Positions 1 to 11,501 of a stretch of 64,000 bases of DNA are shown here, piece by piece. The notes below the pieces were generated by a model. That model saw only the letters and a list, made by a program, of their open reading frames with translations. It searched no databases and had not been told where the DNA came from. Within the stretch, counting starts at the first letter, position 1. Every line of letters starts with the position of its first letter. The position numbers and the translations under genes were made by a program. The stretch is taken from NCBI GenBank assembly GCA_036346405.1, contig CM070568.1:2238221-2302220 (forward strand), in the 5' to 3' direction. The DNA comes from Phyllostachys edulis (Eukaryota; Streptophyta; Magnoliopsida; Poales; Poaceae).

Positions 1-207
1 TGTGAAAAGCTCCATTTTTCAATTGCTGCTTTTAGAAGAGCTCCTTGACAAAGTTGCTTTAGTCAATGTGGGTTGATTCTTGGTTGACATGTTGGATTCT
101 GTCATTGTTGCTATATTACAATTCGTAGCCTTACAGTTTGTTGGATATTATCTTTTAACATTCGAGTTAGGAGACTGTTATTTCATTTGTTACCATTGAA
201 CTTGCAG

Positions 208-3200
208 GAATTTGATGGTGCCAAATTAGTTTACTTCGACAATGGTGCAACGTCGCAGAAACCTTTTAGTGTAATGAAAACCTTGGATGAATATTACCGG
301 TCTTACAATTCGAATGTTCACCGTGGCATTCATGCGCTCAGGTAATGTTTACATTTGTCCTTACATCTTGATTGAGGGTGTCGTCGACTCATCATGTCAA
401 AACTGTAAAATCCATATTAGTACCAGGAATTTGGAATGCATATTTACCATTACCAAGTGTGAGTAATTCCAAGCGGTGACCTGATGTAACAACTGGCCCA
501 TGAGGACAAGTGGTCCTCAAGGCAGGGTGCAGTGCAGGAGGCAGCTCTCTTACTCCCTTGCTAGAAGTATTGGTGCTGCCCAACACTCCAACAGCAAGAA
601 ACGATTTACATAATGACATTTCTAAGAATTGCACCTCATGATTTTCCCTTCCACCGTTTTTCTGTAATTGAATATATATTTTTTCTCCTTCAATCACGTA
701 AGTATCTGATTTACAAGGTATGATAGTACTTGCGCAGCCTTCTTGCTGTCGTTATATACTTAGAATTATGTGATATTCAATGATCAACTGCACATGTTTT
801 GCTCCCGTTGACATGCTTTTACTATATTAAAGATATATTAAATGCTATGCTTCATAGTAGATTTATCATTTGTTTGTATGTTTTTAATGTTTGTGCATCT
901 ATAAACATATGTGTACACATGTTGTGCTCCCATTGACATGCTTGCTTATTTCATTGACACCAGCGCGAAGGCTACTGATGCATATGAGGGTGCAAGAACA
1001 AAGGTCGCAAATTTTGTCAATGCAGCTGATAGTACAGAGATTGTTTTCACTCGTAATGCTACTGAAGCTATCAATTTAGTAGCCTATTCATGGGGCCTAT
1101 CTAACTTAAAACAAGGAGATGAGGTGGGTGCACTGTTTTTCCCAGCTGATACATCATGTGTATCACTGTGAAAATTGTCAACTGTGCCTGCTGTCTATGT
1201 ACCTGTTCTGATGCATGTCATTGTGAAAATTGTGCTTCTATCACTGTTCTGGCCAAAGTATCTATGCAATTGCAATATCATCTTTTTTTTTCTCATTCCT
1301 TTTTAGTCTATTAATTTGCAAAGTCTTCATCTAATCAAACACACCTACCTTCTGCAGAAAAATATTTATTTATCTCATCCAAATTTCACCAAGTGGTTGG
1401 TTTGTTTTATGTTCTATGAAAATCTGCAGTCTTTTGTATACTTCTTGCTAAGTACTTTGTCTGCTATTTTGTTGCCCAGATCGTTCTTACAGTTGCGGAG
1501 CATCATAGCGCTATCGTTCCTTGGCAATTTGTTTCCCAGAAGACTGGTGCGGTCTTAAAGTATGTTGGCCTGACTAAAGAAGGGGTTCCAGACATTGAGC
1601 AGTTAAAAGGGCTTCTGTCAAATAAGACAAAGATTGTTGTTGTCCATCATGTCTCGAATGTACTGGGTGAGTGGATGCTTTTCTTTTAAAGGAAATTTAC
1701 TTAAAGGTCATGAAATTTTTAAACCCATGTATATTAATCCTTGGCAAATGTATTTGAGATGCCTTTCTTGATGGAAGGATTTTAGAGCTAACACAGGTAT
1801 GCTAATGTCTGTCAAAGCTTGCAAAAAAAGGTAATTTTTTTATGTGAACAAAAATAATGAAATGGGTAGGACTAGCAGTTAAGAGTCCTTGTTATAAGAT
1901 AGCATATTTAATGACAGAATGGTAAATCAAGTAGCTGCATTAGACTAGGTTCATTTCTCTGGTACTGAATCCGCTGTAGGTGGGCATGGTAATCCTTGTA
2001 TCTGACATTCTGACTTCTTTTCGTTTCTCAAAATTGTTTGGTGATTATGAATTACGATGTATGCTAAGTTTCTGGCAAATATTCCCTGATTGGATCCCAT
2101 TATTCTAATTTCCATTCCATGTTATTTCTGTCTTGAAAGCACATTTGCTGAGAAGGGTTCTATTATATTCCTTCATTATTTCCAGGTTCAATGCTTCCTA
2201 TTGAGGAGATCGTAACATGGTCAAACAAAGTTGGAGCTAAAGTTCTTGTAGATGCTTGTCAAAGTGTTCCCCATATGCCAGTTGATGTTCAGCAGCTTGG
2301 TGCAGATTTTCTTGTTGCGTCCTCGCATAAGGTTTTTGTTATCAACTCTCTTTTAATAAATAAATTTCGAGTCATTTTAGATAGCAAATAATTGACCTTT
2401 ACAAGTTATGGGCTAAACTTCTCAGATGTGTGGCCCTACAGGCGTTGGATTCTTGCATGGAAAATTTGAGATCTTGTCATCTATGCAGCCTTTCTTAGGT
2501 AAGATATTGTAAGCCACACTGAAATTTTTTACTCTACATTAGAGGATAAATTGGGTAGTACATTTATTTTTGAAACACAGGCATGACTAAGTCTCGATTT
2601 CCTGTTTGAGGGTAAGCTGTTGCTGTTTTACTCAGTCTTGAAATACTAATTTCCTTGCAGGCGGTGGTGAAATGATTGCAGATGTGTTCCAAGACAAATC
2701 CACATACGCTGAGCCACCTTCTAGGTGAGGAATCAAATTGCAACTTGTGGTTGTTTTAATCTTTCTAGATTAATTTGTATCTGCCATGATCTGCTATCAG
2801 ATCTTCTGAAGAAATTCGGTAGAGAATATACAATATCTAATTCCAAAGTGATAAAAGTTAGTACATAATAGAGCACAGTGATACAGTCATCTAGAATCAT
2901 GGCCATGGCTGATGTTCAGTGGGGTGGCCCTTAATTAGATAAATACAGTGACAAGTGCTAACAGCCATTCTCTTACAAGTTTCTAATCAAACATTGATTC
3001 CGTTTACCCTTACTTCATGTTCTGATATGGAAATAGACTATTGCCAACTTGATATGACACATCTAGAATATTACAAGATAACCTGCACCAGAATTTTAGA
3101 CTAGTGAAAACGATGACTTAACCAAAACACGTAGGTTCTATCGGAAAAATGATATGTTGCAGTTTTAGTTGTTTCACGCAACAGGGTTTCCAAGTTTGTC

Positions 3201-4424
3201 TCAGCTTCACATTATTTGCTGGAGCAATTGAAAAGGCACACCTCATATTGTGCTTGAGGCTGTATAAAATTGCTGTCCATGTTGCGTTGGTCCTTTTTAA
3301 TTTATTCTCTATATATTCTAATTATAATATGTTCTGAAAAGATTTGAGGCTGGAACTCCTGCAATTGGAGAAGCTATAGGATTGGGAGCGGCAATAGATT
3401 ATTTGTCACATCTTGGCATGCAGAGGATCCATGAATACGAGGTCAATATAAATTCTATGCCTTTTGTTTTATATCCTTTAGTTTTTTTTACTCTCTTTAT
3501 GTTCATTGTTATGATTTGCTTATTTTGCTCTCTAGGCAGAGTTGAGAGTTGAATCACTATACCTACGATAGCATTCTCACATGTATTCATTTTTGCCATC
3601 CAGAAAGAGTTGGGGGCATATCTCTATGAGAGCCTTCTTTCTGTTCCAAATGTTCGGATCTATGGTCCGGCACCTTGGCAAGCTGATCACCGTGCTCCTT
3701 TGTGTTCTTTCAATGTTGAAAATGTTCACCCAACAGATATTGCAGAAATTCTTGATCTCCAGGTACGCTGAAGTTTGCCACCATTGATCTCAGATGCATA
3801 TGGCAGTTCAAGTTTTTATCAATAGTTGGGTACTGTTCTTATACTAGCTGTAAGCTTCTTTATTCGGATTGCATAAAGAAAACTTCTCTGGTAACTTCAT
3901 AATTGTCTCACTTGTGCACCTTTTAGGTATTACTGATCTATATTGGAGCTGTTCTTAATCAGCTCTGTTGCCTAGCTTCAACTGCAATCAGAGAGCATAT
4001 GGAACTTTTTTTTTTACATCATATGACAATCAGAAATTACGACTTTCAGTATCCAAGAGTAGTCACGATATCTCATTTTTCTCATATATTATATGCCCCT
4101 CTGATATATCTAGTTGATTTGCACCAAAATAACGATTAATATAGCAGATATTTGGGTTAAATGATTTGTTATGTTGTTTTTGCTTACCTCCATCAAATAG
4201 ATGTTTGTTGGCGCTGGTGATTCAGTATTGATACGCTTGACTGTTTGTTTCAGCATGGTGTAGCAATTCGGTCAGGGCATCATTGTGCACAGATTTTGCA
4301 TCGAACCCTTGGTATCAATGCAAGTGCTCGTGCTAGTCTTCACTTCTACAATACAAAAGAGGAGGTGGATGTCTTCGTCCATGCGCTTAAAGCAACTATT
4401 GATTTCCTTACTTCTCATCACTAG
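208..4424 (+). CDS. NFS2: Plastid cysteine desulfurase NFS2/SufS, 5' end outside window
   Basis: This PLP enzyme takes sulfur from cysteine (giving alanine) as a persulfide for the plastid SUF iron-sulfur cluster pathway. Nine exons read without a break: 208-341, 964-1123, 1480-1666, 2186-2331, 2426-2498, 2661-2724, 3342-3441, 3604-3762 and 4254-4424. They total 1194 nt (397 residues plus TAG), with GT-AG introns and phases that join correctly. Family landmarks are the N-terminal YFDNGATSQKP and NSNVHRGIH blocks, EIVFTRNATEAINLVAYSWG, the PLP-binding Lys in SSHK at the end of exon 4, and the persulfide Cys in RSGHHCAQ in exon 9. The class-II (SufS-like) RSGHHCA motif separates it from mitochondrial NFS1. 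Only the transit-peptide exon and a few N-terminal residues are missing, because the window starts inside the gene; the promoter is therefore not visible. No truncation or stop is seen. Symbol follows the Arabidopsis orthologue. Confidence 0.95.
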
Positions 4425-4690
4425 CAAATTCTCCCTTTTTACCGGTATCTTTTGTGCTCGTCTGCCTGATATAGTTGAACAAGAAAATAATAATCATCCA
4501 AAATGTACGTCTGCTCAAACTGCCCACTCCCTTTTTTTGGCTGCTTGTAAATCAACTAGAGAGTAAAGACAACCCTTCTTAATCTCCATCCACCTGTGAA
4601 ATCTTGGGATCAGCATTATGCTATGCAGCTTGGGCGGCTGTAATACGTTTTGTTTTGCTGCTTCTTGTCTTGCATACGAAACTGCATCAA
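4425..4690 (+). other. Probable NFS2 3' UTR
   Basis: AT-rich non-coding sequence directly after the NFS2 stop codon. It contains A-rich stretches such as AAGAAAATAATAATC near 4480 that could serve as polyadenylation signals. The limit is set where an LTR-like fragment begins; the true cleavage site cannot be read from sequence. Confidence 0.5.
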
Positions 4691-4838
4691 CTAAGTCCGA
4701 CAACACGTGTGCAGGAGCAGAAGGATGCGACATGAGTTTGTAACCGAGTCGGTCTAGTCGATTGAGTTCAGTTAAGGAGCTGTTTAGGAACCTAAGTTGA
4801 TTCTAGTCGATTGAGAGTTCAGTTAATAGGGGTACGAT
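4691..4838 (+). repeat. LTR fragment of the gypsy family also present at 40.5 kb
   Basis: About 150 bp match positions 40533-40667 in the 3' LTR of the gypsy element. Shared landmarks in the same order are GTGCAGGAGC, GAAGGATGCGACAT, AGTTTGTAACCGAGT, GGTCTAGTCGATTG and GTTAATAGG. The fragment lacks both LTR ends and any internal domain, so it is a relic rather than a complete solo LTR. It lies about 270 bp after the NFS2 stop codon and may fall inside or at the end of the NFS2 3' UTR. Confidence 0.75.
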
Positions 4839-6229
4839 TGTAGATCTTATATTGCAGTGGAATCAAAAGGTAAAGATCTAGATTGTTATTTTCACACAGC
4901 TGGCCCAGGTTAAATGCATCAACCGTCATCAGCATTTTTACATTGCAATGGAAGTCTAAATTGTGAGATTTAGTTTTGCACTCTGGGGCCAGGATGATGT
5001 GCATGTGCACCGGTCATCCTTTGTTCAGCCAGCTATTGCTATTTTTGTAAAGTTAGTCTTATGTAATCCTGAATATGGCTTTGCCTTTTCTCCAAATGTG
5101 GCAACTATCTTGAACAAATCATTATCAGTTGACGCATCCCAACAACCGGATGAAATGGAATAATGAATAAGTCAAGATCCTAAAACTGTTTTACGACATT
5201 AAACAGCATTTGAAGTCACGGTAATATAACATTTGGAAACCATATGCAAGCAAGAATACAACAAAAAAAAAGAGGCCTCTACAGGAAAGCAAATGAAAGC
5301 GTTTTAGGGTTTCCAACATGTTTTTTTTGTTGTCAAGTTCACTCTTTTACAATAATTAGGACTAAGGGGAATCGCCGGTGATAGAAGACATGAAGTGGAA
5401 CCGATACAACGATATGCTAAAAAGTGCTTGAAGTGGCAAATTGTACGGTTACAACGGACCGGGTACAGCATAAGAGGAACCGCAATAGGTGAAGGAAGAA
5501 CATATAAAAGCCGGTAGAGCGGATGAGCTATATTTAGCTGTTCGTAGCTAATTCTTGTTTGTCAAAGGTCTCAAAGGGCAAGATGTTTATGTCATTCCAA
5601 AGGAGATAAGAAAAGAAAGAGGAATACTTAACTATTTAGATATATGATAAATAATATTAGAATCAATTGCATGAGACATACCAATTTTATCAATGCCATT
5701 GCTACGGCTTTAAGTTTTTCTGTTACACTTAAGTCACTTTGGTTCTTGTTGCCTTCGTTGTTTCGTGTCACTTTACTGTCAAATGTACATGTTGACAAAA
5801 CAACACAAAAGGGCAAACAATGTACATGATCCTAAGGCACCTAAGTAACAGTATCATTAATGCTAATATTTCTTTCTATCCAGTAACTTAGTCGAGATCA
5901 AAATTTACCACAAGCTGTTGTTAGGTATTGCAGAGAACAAAGAAAATGTTCAAGCAAGTGTACTCGAAGGAAATTAAAACTGAAGAATTGTTGTTGCAGA
6001 CAGCCAGAAACCTAATTAACAGGTGTTGCACACAGCTTATTTATAACATAAAAAATGAACTCGATATATGAAAAGATGTGTTGCAACAAAAGACCAGCGC
6101 AAGACAGACTACACGTTGACAACTTTTTTTAAAAAATCAAATAGATCATTTTGAGCAAATTTATCTATGGAATTTATATAGAGAGTAAAAGGCTAAGAAA
6201 CTTAACGAATAGGCAGGTCAGTTACAAAC
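4839..6229. other. Non-coding spacer, AT-rich
   Basis: No convincing gene is seen; short open frames here show no recognisable motif. The only structure noted is the left member of a direct-repeat pair (listed separately) at 5456-5622. Confidence 0.5.
5456..5622 (+). repeat. Direct repeat, left copy, flanking the PP2A fragment
   Basis: Three blocks recur in the same order at 7861-7964. They are a 30-bp block around ACATAAGAGGAACCG (about 26 of 30 bases identical by eye), a TATAAAAG motif, and a 22-bp block AGGAGATAAGAAAAGAAAGA plus two bases (21 of 22 identical). Sequence between the blocks differs in length. The two copies bracket the PP2A B55 gene fragment. Confidence 0.6.
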
Positions 6230-7577
6230 CTTGAGAGTCATATAATTAGGACTACGAATATGTCTTCCATCCCTTGCAAACTTTATATCTGAAACTGATG
6301 CAATTATCTCTGTAAAACAGGATCTTATCCAAGTGCTTCATGCTCCTAAAATCTGTACAGAATGCCCCCATTAAATTAGTGTACAACTTGCAAATTTTTT
6401 TCTATATAAACTAACATCAAATGCTCATAACCCTTCAAACTTTATTTAATATTGCCTTCTAAACAAGGATAAATGTTACATCAGAAAGTGCAAGGGGAAT
6501 TACTAACGACCTAGCGTGGTTGTCACATAGTGCTGATTGCCACAGGCCAATAAGCCTGATAGAGCTGTTTGAGCTACTATAGGCTAGTGTATGACAATGA
6601 GTTGGATGGAACTCCGCACATATAATCACCTCTGAAATTTCACAGAGTTATATCATGTGATGCGTGTTGCCATAGAAAAAAAAAAGGACTGATATGATCA
6701 TAGGAATTGTATAAGATGTTAAAAAACCAACAAGGTAAGTAAAATTTACAGCAACAGCCAAAGGTGGTGCACTATTAACCAACCAACAAACAAGTATTGG
6801 GAAACACAAATGCAAGATAACATATTAGTTCTGTATTTGAGCAGCAACAACTCATACAGATTATCTTTGTTTTATCTACTTGTAGTTTCATATAAAGCAG
6901 CAAGTACTCTGACTCTGCATTTCTCAATCACATGAAAGCTGCCAAATATTGGTTGTCAACATAGAGCTGCCTACAAATCTACAAAGGAACCGCTAGCCAG
7001 CATACCAAAATATAGCTGCAGAGTGATGATTCGTTAGGAATTCGGCAGGTGCAGAGCATAGGAATTGCTTTCCAATCCCATCTCCATTTAAACCACAGTC
7101 CATCAGGGACAAATTTGACCCCACCCAAATAAACAAAATTTCCAATTGGTAGATAGTAATGCAGACTGCCATTCCAACAATAGGTCATAGAGATGGAAAA
7201 TGTTACTACTTTTTAGGACTATTAAAGATAAATTGTATATGCTGCATGCCATGTAACACCTACAGCGTGGCAATCTTGCATGGTAGAAAGGCAAAAAGAC
7301 CTGAACCTGGTTACTCTGTAACACAACCTACTCCACTAATCGAGAATTCCATACAGAACATTAAGCTATTGGACTGTGGATCCATCAGTTAGATAACATT
7401 TCCATGTTTAACACGTTGTTAACATACAATAATTTGAGAGTTCAAAAGTTTACCAGTTAGATCCTCCATGTTTGCAGGCTTCACATCAACAATGTTAAAG
7501 CTCTGATTGCTAATTTCCAAATTCCACAGATTTATTCGCAGATCATCTGCTGATATAAATGTTTCCCCATCACTGGA
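6230..7577 (-). pseudogene. Fragment of PP2A B55 regulatory subunit gene
   Basis: Three exons of a serine/threonine protein phosphatase 2A 55-kDa regulatory subunit B (WD40 propeller) are readable on the minus strand. They are 7577-7454 (ETFISADDLRINLWNLEI...NMEDLT), 6631-6511 (CAEFHPTHC...LAYSSS, QSALCDNHA) and 6309-6230 (SDIKFARDGRHI...YMTLK). They are in the right order and separated by GT-AG-like introns. Both the N-terminal and C-terminal exons of the roughly 500-residue protein are absent, so this cannot encode a B subunit. Retained introns show it derives from genomic DNA, not a retrocopied mRNA. Substitutions such as LIGLW for the usual LIDLR indicate relaxed selection. It lies upstream, on the same strand, of BSK and RING fragments, and is best read as captured DNA. 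Confidence 0.85.
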
Positions 7578-8384
7578 CTTAAAATGACACGAAAACATGA
7601 TAGCAGCACAGGTCATGGATTATAACATTCATAAATCAACCAAGGCAGATAAAAATATAAGTTGTAGAAAACGCAATCGCATGACTCAATCACATGAAGT
7701 CATCCAAAGGGAACCATATAATAGCCTACATTTCCCTTAACAGAAATAACTTAGTATTTATCATGAATAAATGATGTTTCTTAGGTTGGATCTAATCTGT
7801 AAACTTTTGTACTAAGGAATAAGTGATAAAGCATGACATTGGGAGCGTTGTATTGCCTTTTGACCGTGTACAACATAAGAGGAACCGTAAGCCTTCTGTT
7901 AGTATAAAAGTCATCCAAAGGTTCTATCACCAGTTCTTAAGCAGGAGATAAGAAAAGAAGGAGGAAGCAATCATTTTTATCCTGTGCCGATTTTTGTTTG
8001 ACTGCCGATAAGAAAATAAGCAGGCGGAAGAACAAATCCAACGAAACCCACCCAAAAAAGGGCTGCAGTTAAACCCAAAACCAAAAACAAACAAAGAAAC
8101 CTGCAACATCGTTGGGGAAAAAGAAATAGACGTCAATCAGGTGGGAAAAAGAGGAAATAGACATATAGATAGGTCATATATAAATAGTTATATAACAATC
8201 AGGTGGGAAAAAAGAGGAAAATAAAAATTCTTGAGAACGAAATGAAAAAAAAAATCTACAACATCATGTGAAGAGAAAAAAGGAATAGAAAAGAAGAGCA
8301 TATAGATAGGCATATAACAATGGGGAACCATAGGCTATTATATAACCTATGGTGTACAAACCCTGCACATCTATCACGAACACC
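7578..8384. other. Non-coding spacer with short local duplications
   Basis: No gene is seen. It includes the right copy of the direct repeat at 7861-7964. A CAATCAGGTGGGAAAAA-type segment is duplicated at 8135-8158 and 8196-8220, and ATATAGATAGG occurs near 8163 and 8301. Confidence 0.5.
7861..7964 (+). repeat. Direct repeat, right copy, flanking the PP2A fragment
   Basis: Matches 5456-5622 in three collinear blocks (see that entry). It contains TATAAAAG at about 7902-7909. This copy is shorter because the sequence between blocks is reduced. Confidence 0.6.
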
Positions 8385-8625
8385 AACATAATGCGATGAG
8401 ACCATACTCTCCTGCCGAAAGCCACGAGCAACAAGACGCGCTTTATAGTGCTCAAGAGAGCTATCGAGCGAGTCTTAATCTTATAGACCCACTTACACGT
8501 GATGGGACGAGAGTGAGATGGAAAAGGAACAAGATCCCAAGTACCCAAGACGCTCGAGGGCAAGAATCTCTCGCCATGGCATGTTGCCACTCAGGGTGAG
8601 TAATAAAAGATCCCTTAGGAGACAG
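8385..8625 (-). mobile_element. Ty1-copia reverse transcriptase remnant
   Basis: The minus strand shows the start of the copia RT domain split over two frames: HPEWQHAMA, then TWDLVPFPSHSRPITCKWVY, KIKTRS, and a GFRQEYG remnant. The same block occurs in the copia element at about 41.7-41.9 kb. No LTRs, integrase or RNase H are found around it. It is an isolated decayed fragment. Confidence 0.8.
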
Positions 8626-8639
8626 GCTCATGAGTAGTC

Positions 8640-8905
8640 GCACCAAAGAAAAGCAAAGCGGAGGCGGAGGGCAACCCGGCCGCCTAAGTCCGGATCGAGG
8701 CGCCGAAAGTAACGGCGTGCAAGGAGTCTCAGCGAGCGGCTACGGTGGATCTTCTGCCGGCGGGCGGCCGATCCGGCGGGCGCGATCGGGAAGTCCAAGC
8801 GGTGGCGCGGGTCGAGGGCGTCGCCAGATTCGGCGGCGCACGACTTCAAGTGGCAATAGCAAGAACGCAGCGCCGGTCGGTCTTTTTCTCGTGGAGGACT
8901 AAGCG
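8640..8905. other. GC- and CpG-rich island, unassigned
   Basis: A sharply bounded GC-rich stretch inside AT-rich DNA. It is open in several frames, including a 90-codon plus-strand frame from 8630 to 8902 rich in Gly, Arg and Ser. No domain is recognised. Its composition resembles a grass first exon or 5' leader, so it may be another captured gene piece, but nothing identifies a donor gene. Confidence 0.35.
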
Positions 8906-9737
8906 GCAACGGCGCTGATGGACAGCTACATTGCAACACCTTTTCTTTCTCTGACACCAACATCCTTCTTTCTTCTCCCTCTTTTACTTGACATAGTGAC
9001 CTGGATGAACAGCCTCTCACTCCATGCCGGATACTGGACAGAGAGTTATTCACCACTAGTTTCTTCTGTACCACCTTTTTATGCTCCTCTGCAGTCAATC
9101 TATGTGTGTCTTCCATATATACATCAGACGGTTAGATAAATGTCTCCTTGCTCCTAAACCAAATTAACAAATGATCAACAGCTGCTTCTATCTCCAACAA
9201 ATTCTGCCCAAATGAAGAACAAGCACCTGAACAATAGTTTATAAGAATTTGAATTTTCACCAGAATAATGATAAATAAACTTCAATATCCGAATGATACT
9301 ACAGTTTAAAATTTTCTCCTTCCAAACTCAAGCACTGCTGGTAAAGGCTGTTTAGCAGTTTGTCTCATTTTCACTCCTAACCAAACCAAATTGTAATGGC
9401 AGTTCCAGTTGCTATTAAGATTACATTTTACATGACCCGGGCCGAGCAGCTCAAACAGCAATTTGCAAAAACAACCATACAATTCTTATGGATGACCCCT
9501 TAGTAAAATGTCCATCATTAGACATGCCAATTTATGCAAATTCCTTAGTACGTGCCAGTTTTCTACAAACTGGAGGTTTTTCTTAACTTTGATCATTGAG
9601 TAACTAAATTATCAGGCTATGAGCATACAAGTAGCATTATCTTTCAGAAAAAAAATACCTGAAGTTATGTGCATATGCGGATTCACATCTGTGAGCTATC
9701 CATCTCTAATGCTCCCCACTCCTTGTCTCTAATGCTG
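8906..9737. other. Non-coding spacer
   Basis: AT-rich sequence without recognisable coding content or repeat structure. Confidence 0.45.
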
Positions 9738-10701
9738 AACCATCCTTGAGCGCTTCTCGAGATTTATTTTCCTTTCCCTAATGAAAATAGAGCCGTAGCT
9801 TGAAGATAAAATGCAGTCGGGCATGTAGGAGATATCACTAGAGCCTGAATGTCATCATTCAGAGCTTGTTGTGGCATGACATTCATGAGGTATGACAAGC
9901 AACGCCTGGCATAAATTGTTGGCGAAATCATGGTACCAACAACAATGAACTGCACAGCATTAAAACAAAATCAAAATTGTCCTCCAGGAATGGAAGTTTG
10001 CAATATAAGATGAACAGTGTGGATCTACATTTATCACAGGGAAAAACCCGTCAAGCAGCTGTCAACTGTGGTTATTGCAAAAAAAATAGATGATAAAACC
10101 AAATTTAATTAGCTTGATCCAATCGTACATGGATTAAGTATGATCCATCGAAAACAAATGACAACTTAAGAAATAACGAATAGAGGGATGGAAGACAACC
10201 TGAGAGTAGCAATCGATGGCCGTAGTAAAATCATTTTGTTGAAATGCATTATCGCCCTTCTTCTTTGAGTTCATTGTAGCTTGCATTTGATTAGTCCACA
10301 TCTGAAAAGAGAGCTGCCATCGAGAAGGAAAAAGTTAAGTGAAATGATGCTAACATAAATATTAAAATCCAGTAAAAATACTAAAACATTGATTTTCTAC
10401 TTATTAACCCAAAGAAATTTCGCTAGTTGGAAGGCTCCTAGCTGAGTTGTTTTAACAAAATATATTGCATACATCTGGAGTTTCATCTTAAGTATAGATC
10501 AAGTAGACAGTGGCCCAAAGGGGGGGAAAACTTAACCTCATTTGTTGTTTCCTCATCGTTTCTATTGCCAGTTGTTTCTAGAATTTCATGTATTGCAGTC
10601 AAATCCTTTCTGGAGCAAGCTTCAGCAAGAGGAGAGAGATGCATTGATTCAAGAGAAGATGCACCATCATGGGGCATACCCATAAGATCATAAGATGGAG
10701 T
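9738..10701 (-). pseudogene. C-terminal fragment of a brassinosteroid-signalling kinase (BSK) gene
   Basis: Three exons on the minus strand match the linker and TPR tail of BSK receptor-like cytoplasmic kinases. They are 10701-10537 (PSYDLMGMPH, SPLAEACSRKDLTAIHEIL), 10301-10200 (MWTNQMQATMNSKKKGD.AF, FTTAIDCYSQ) and about 9947-9738 (GTMISPTIYARRCLSYLMN, QALVISPTCPTAFYLQATA). Splice sites are conserved. BSKs are membrane-anchored signalling partners of BRI1; here the whole N-terminal kinase domain is absent. The last exon carries a frameshift near 9770, where LFSLG is followed by a premature stop while the family sequence continues in another frame (EALKDGSALE). Introns show capture from genomic DNA. 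The neighbour on the 5' side is the RING fragment, not a kinase. Confidence 0.88.
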
Positions 10702-10819
10702 CTGCAAAACACATCAACATTATCGCAATTTTCACAATATATACTTCAAGCTGAATGAACAAGACAAGCAAAAGAGCAAATCATACAACAGATCTAATAT
10801 TGACATCTTGACTACAAAA

Positions 10820-11269
10820 TAACAAAGGCCGTGCCACCTCCGTGGGCATCTCATGGCGGCAGACAGGGCACGAGTTGGCAGCGCAAGCCATGGCAAGATG
10901 AAGTCCTGGTGATAGATATGCTTGCACGGCATTTCCCTGGCCTCAGTACCTAGCTCAAAGGGATCCTTGCAGACGGCGCAGTGGGAATTGACGCTGAAGT
11001 GGCATGCCGCGATGATGGTGGTGGGCATGGACTCCACGGCGGCCTTGGACGCCGGGGATTCTCGCACAGACAGACAGCGCCAAAGACACCGGTCTCGATC
11101 TGGACTAGCTGGTCGAGGAGCCGCTCGAAACCGGAGCCCATCAAGAAGTCGGACATGCTTTCCGGGAGGAGGCAGATGCCGGAGCCCACGCCGTCATCGT
11201 GGAAGAGCTCGAAGCTACTCGTGGCATCGAGGACCTCGTCAGCAGAGGTGGCCACCGGGCAAGAGGAGG
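10820..11269 (-). pseudogene. RING-H2 E3 ubiquitin ligase copy, start codon lost, frameshifted
   Basis: The minus strand reads ATSADEVLDATSSFELF, then MSDFLMGSGFERLLDQLVQI, then (after a frameshift near 11060) SPASKAAVESMP and a RING-H2 core CAVCKDPFELGTEAREMPCK with HIYHQDFILPWLAL. This is the plant RDUF-like RING-H2 architecture. The copy is dead for several reasons. The expected initiator in the CCGG-ATG-GCCACC context is GTG at 11255-11253. One zinc ligand is changed (HQDF where HxxC is expected). A second frameshift near 10880 removes the final CPVC pair from frame, although NSCPVCRHEMP is still legible in the other frame. The MULE lies 14 bp upstream of the lost start, and 5'-leader-like sequence continues beyond it at 22208. 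Confidence 0.85.
11261..11269. repeat. MULE target-site duplication, left copy
   Basis: AAGAGGAGG directly abuts the left terminus of the MULE. It is identical to 22208-22216, and 9 bp is the standard target-site length for Mutator-like elements. Confidence 0.95.
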
Positions 11270-11318
11270 GAATTTTTTTTTGATTTGGCCCTGTAGCGTC
11301 ACGTAATTACAAAAATGA
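11270..11318 (+). repeat. MULE left terminal inverted repeat (outer 49 bp)
   Basis: Pairs with the reverse complement of 22160-22207, with three substitutions and one single-base indel by eye. Shared motifs are ATTTGGCCCT, CACGTAATT and CAAAAATGA. Further inward, weaker similarity continues to about 11490 (GCGCGGAATC, GACGTGTGTCCC, TTCCGCGGT-type GC-rich blocks). Confidence 0.92.
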
Positions 11319-11501
11319 TCTCAGCGCGGAATCGCCGGGGGGCCGACGTGTGTCCCCTTCCGCGGTCGCGGAGCGTGGCAAGGGATGCTGGTGCGGGACT
11401 GAAGTGAAACACCACCTTCCGCGGTGGAGAAGCGCGGAAGGTTTGGCCACATACCGTGGTGGCCGACCGCGGAAATAAGCTGACCCTTCCTCTAGCGCCA
11501 A

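Noticed and set aside
9738..11269. A functional RING-BSK fusion gene
   Set aside because: The RING part has a lost start codon, two frameshifts and a ligand change, and the BSK part has a frameshift and no kinase domain.
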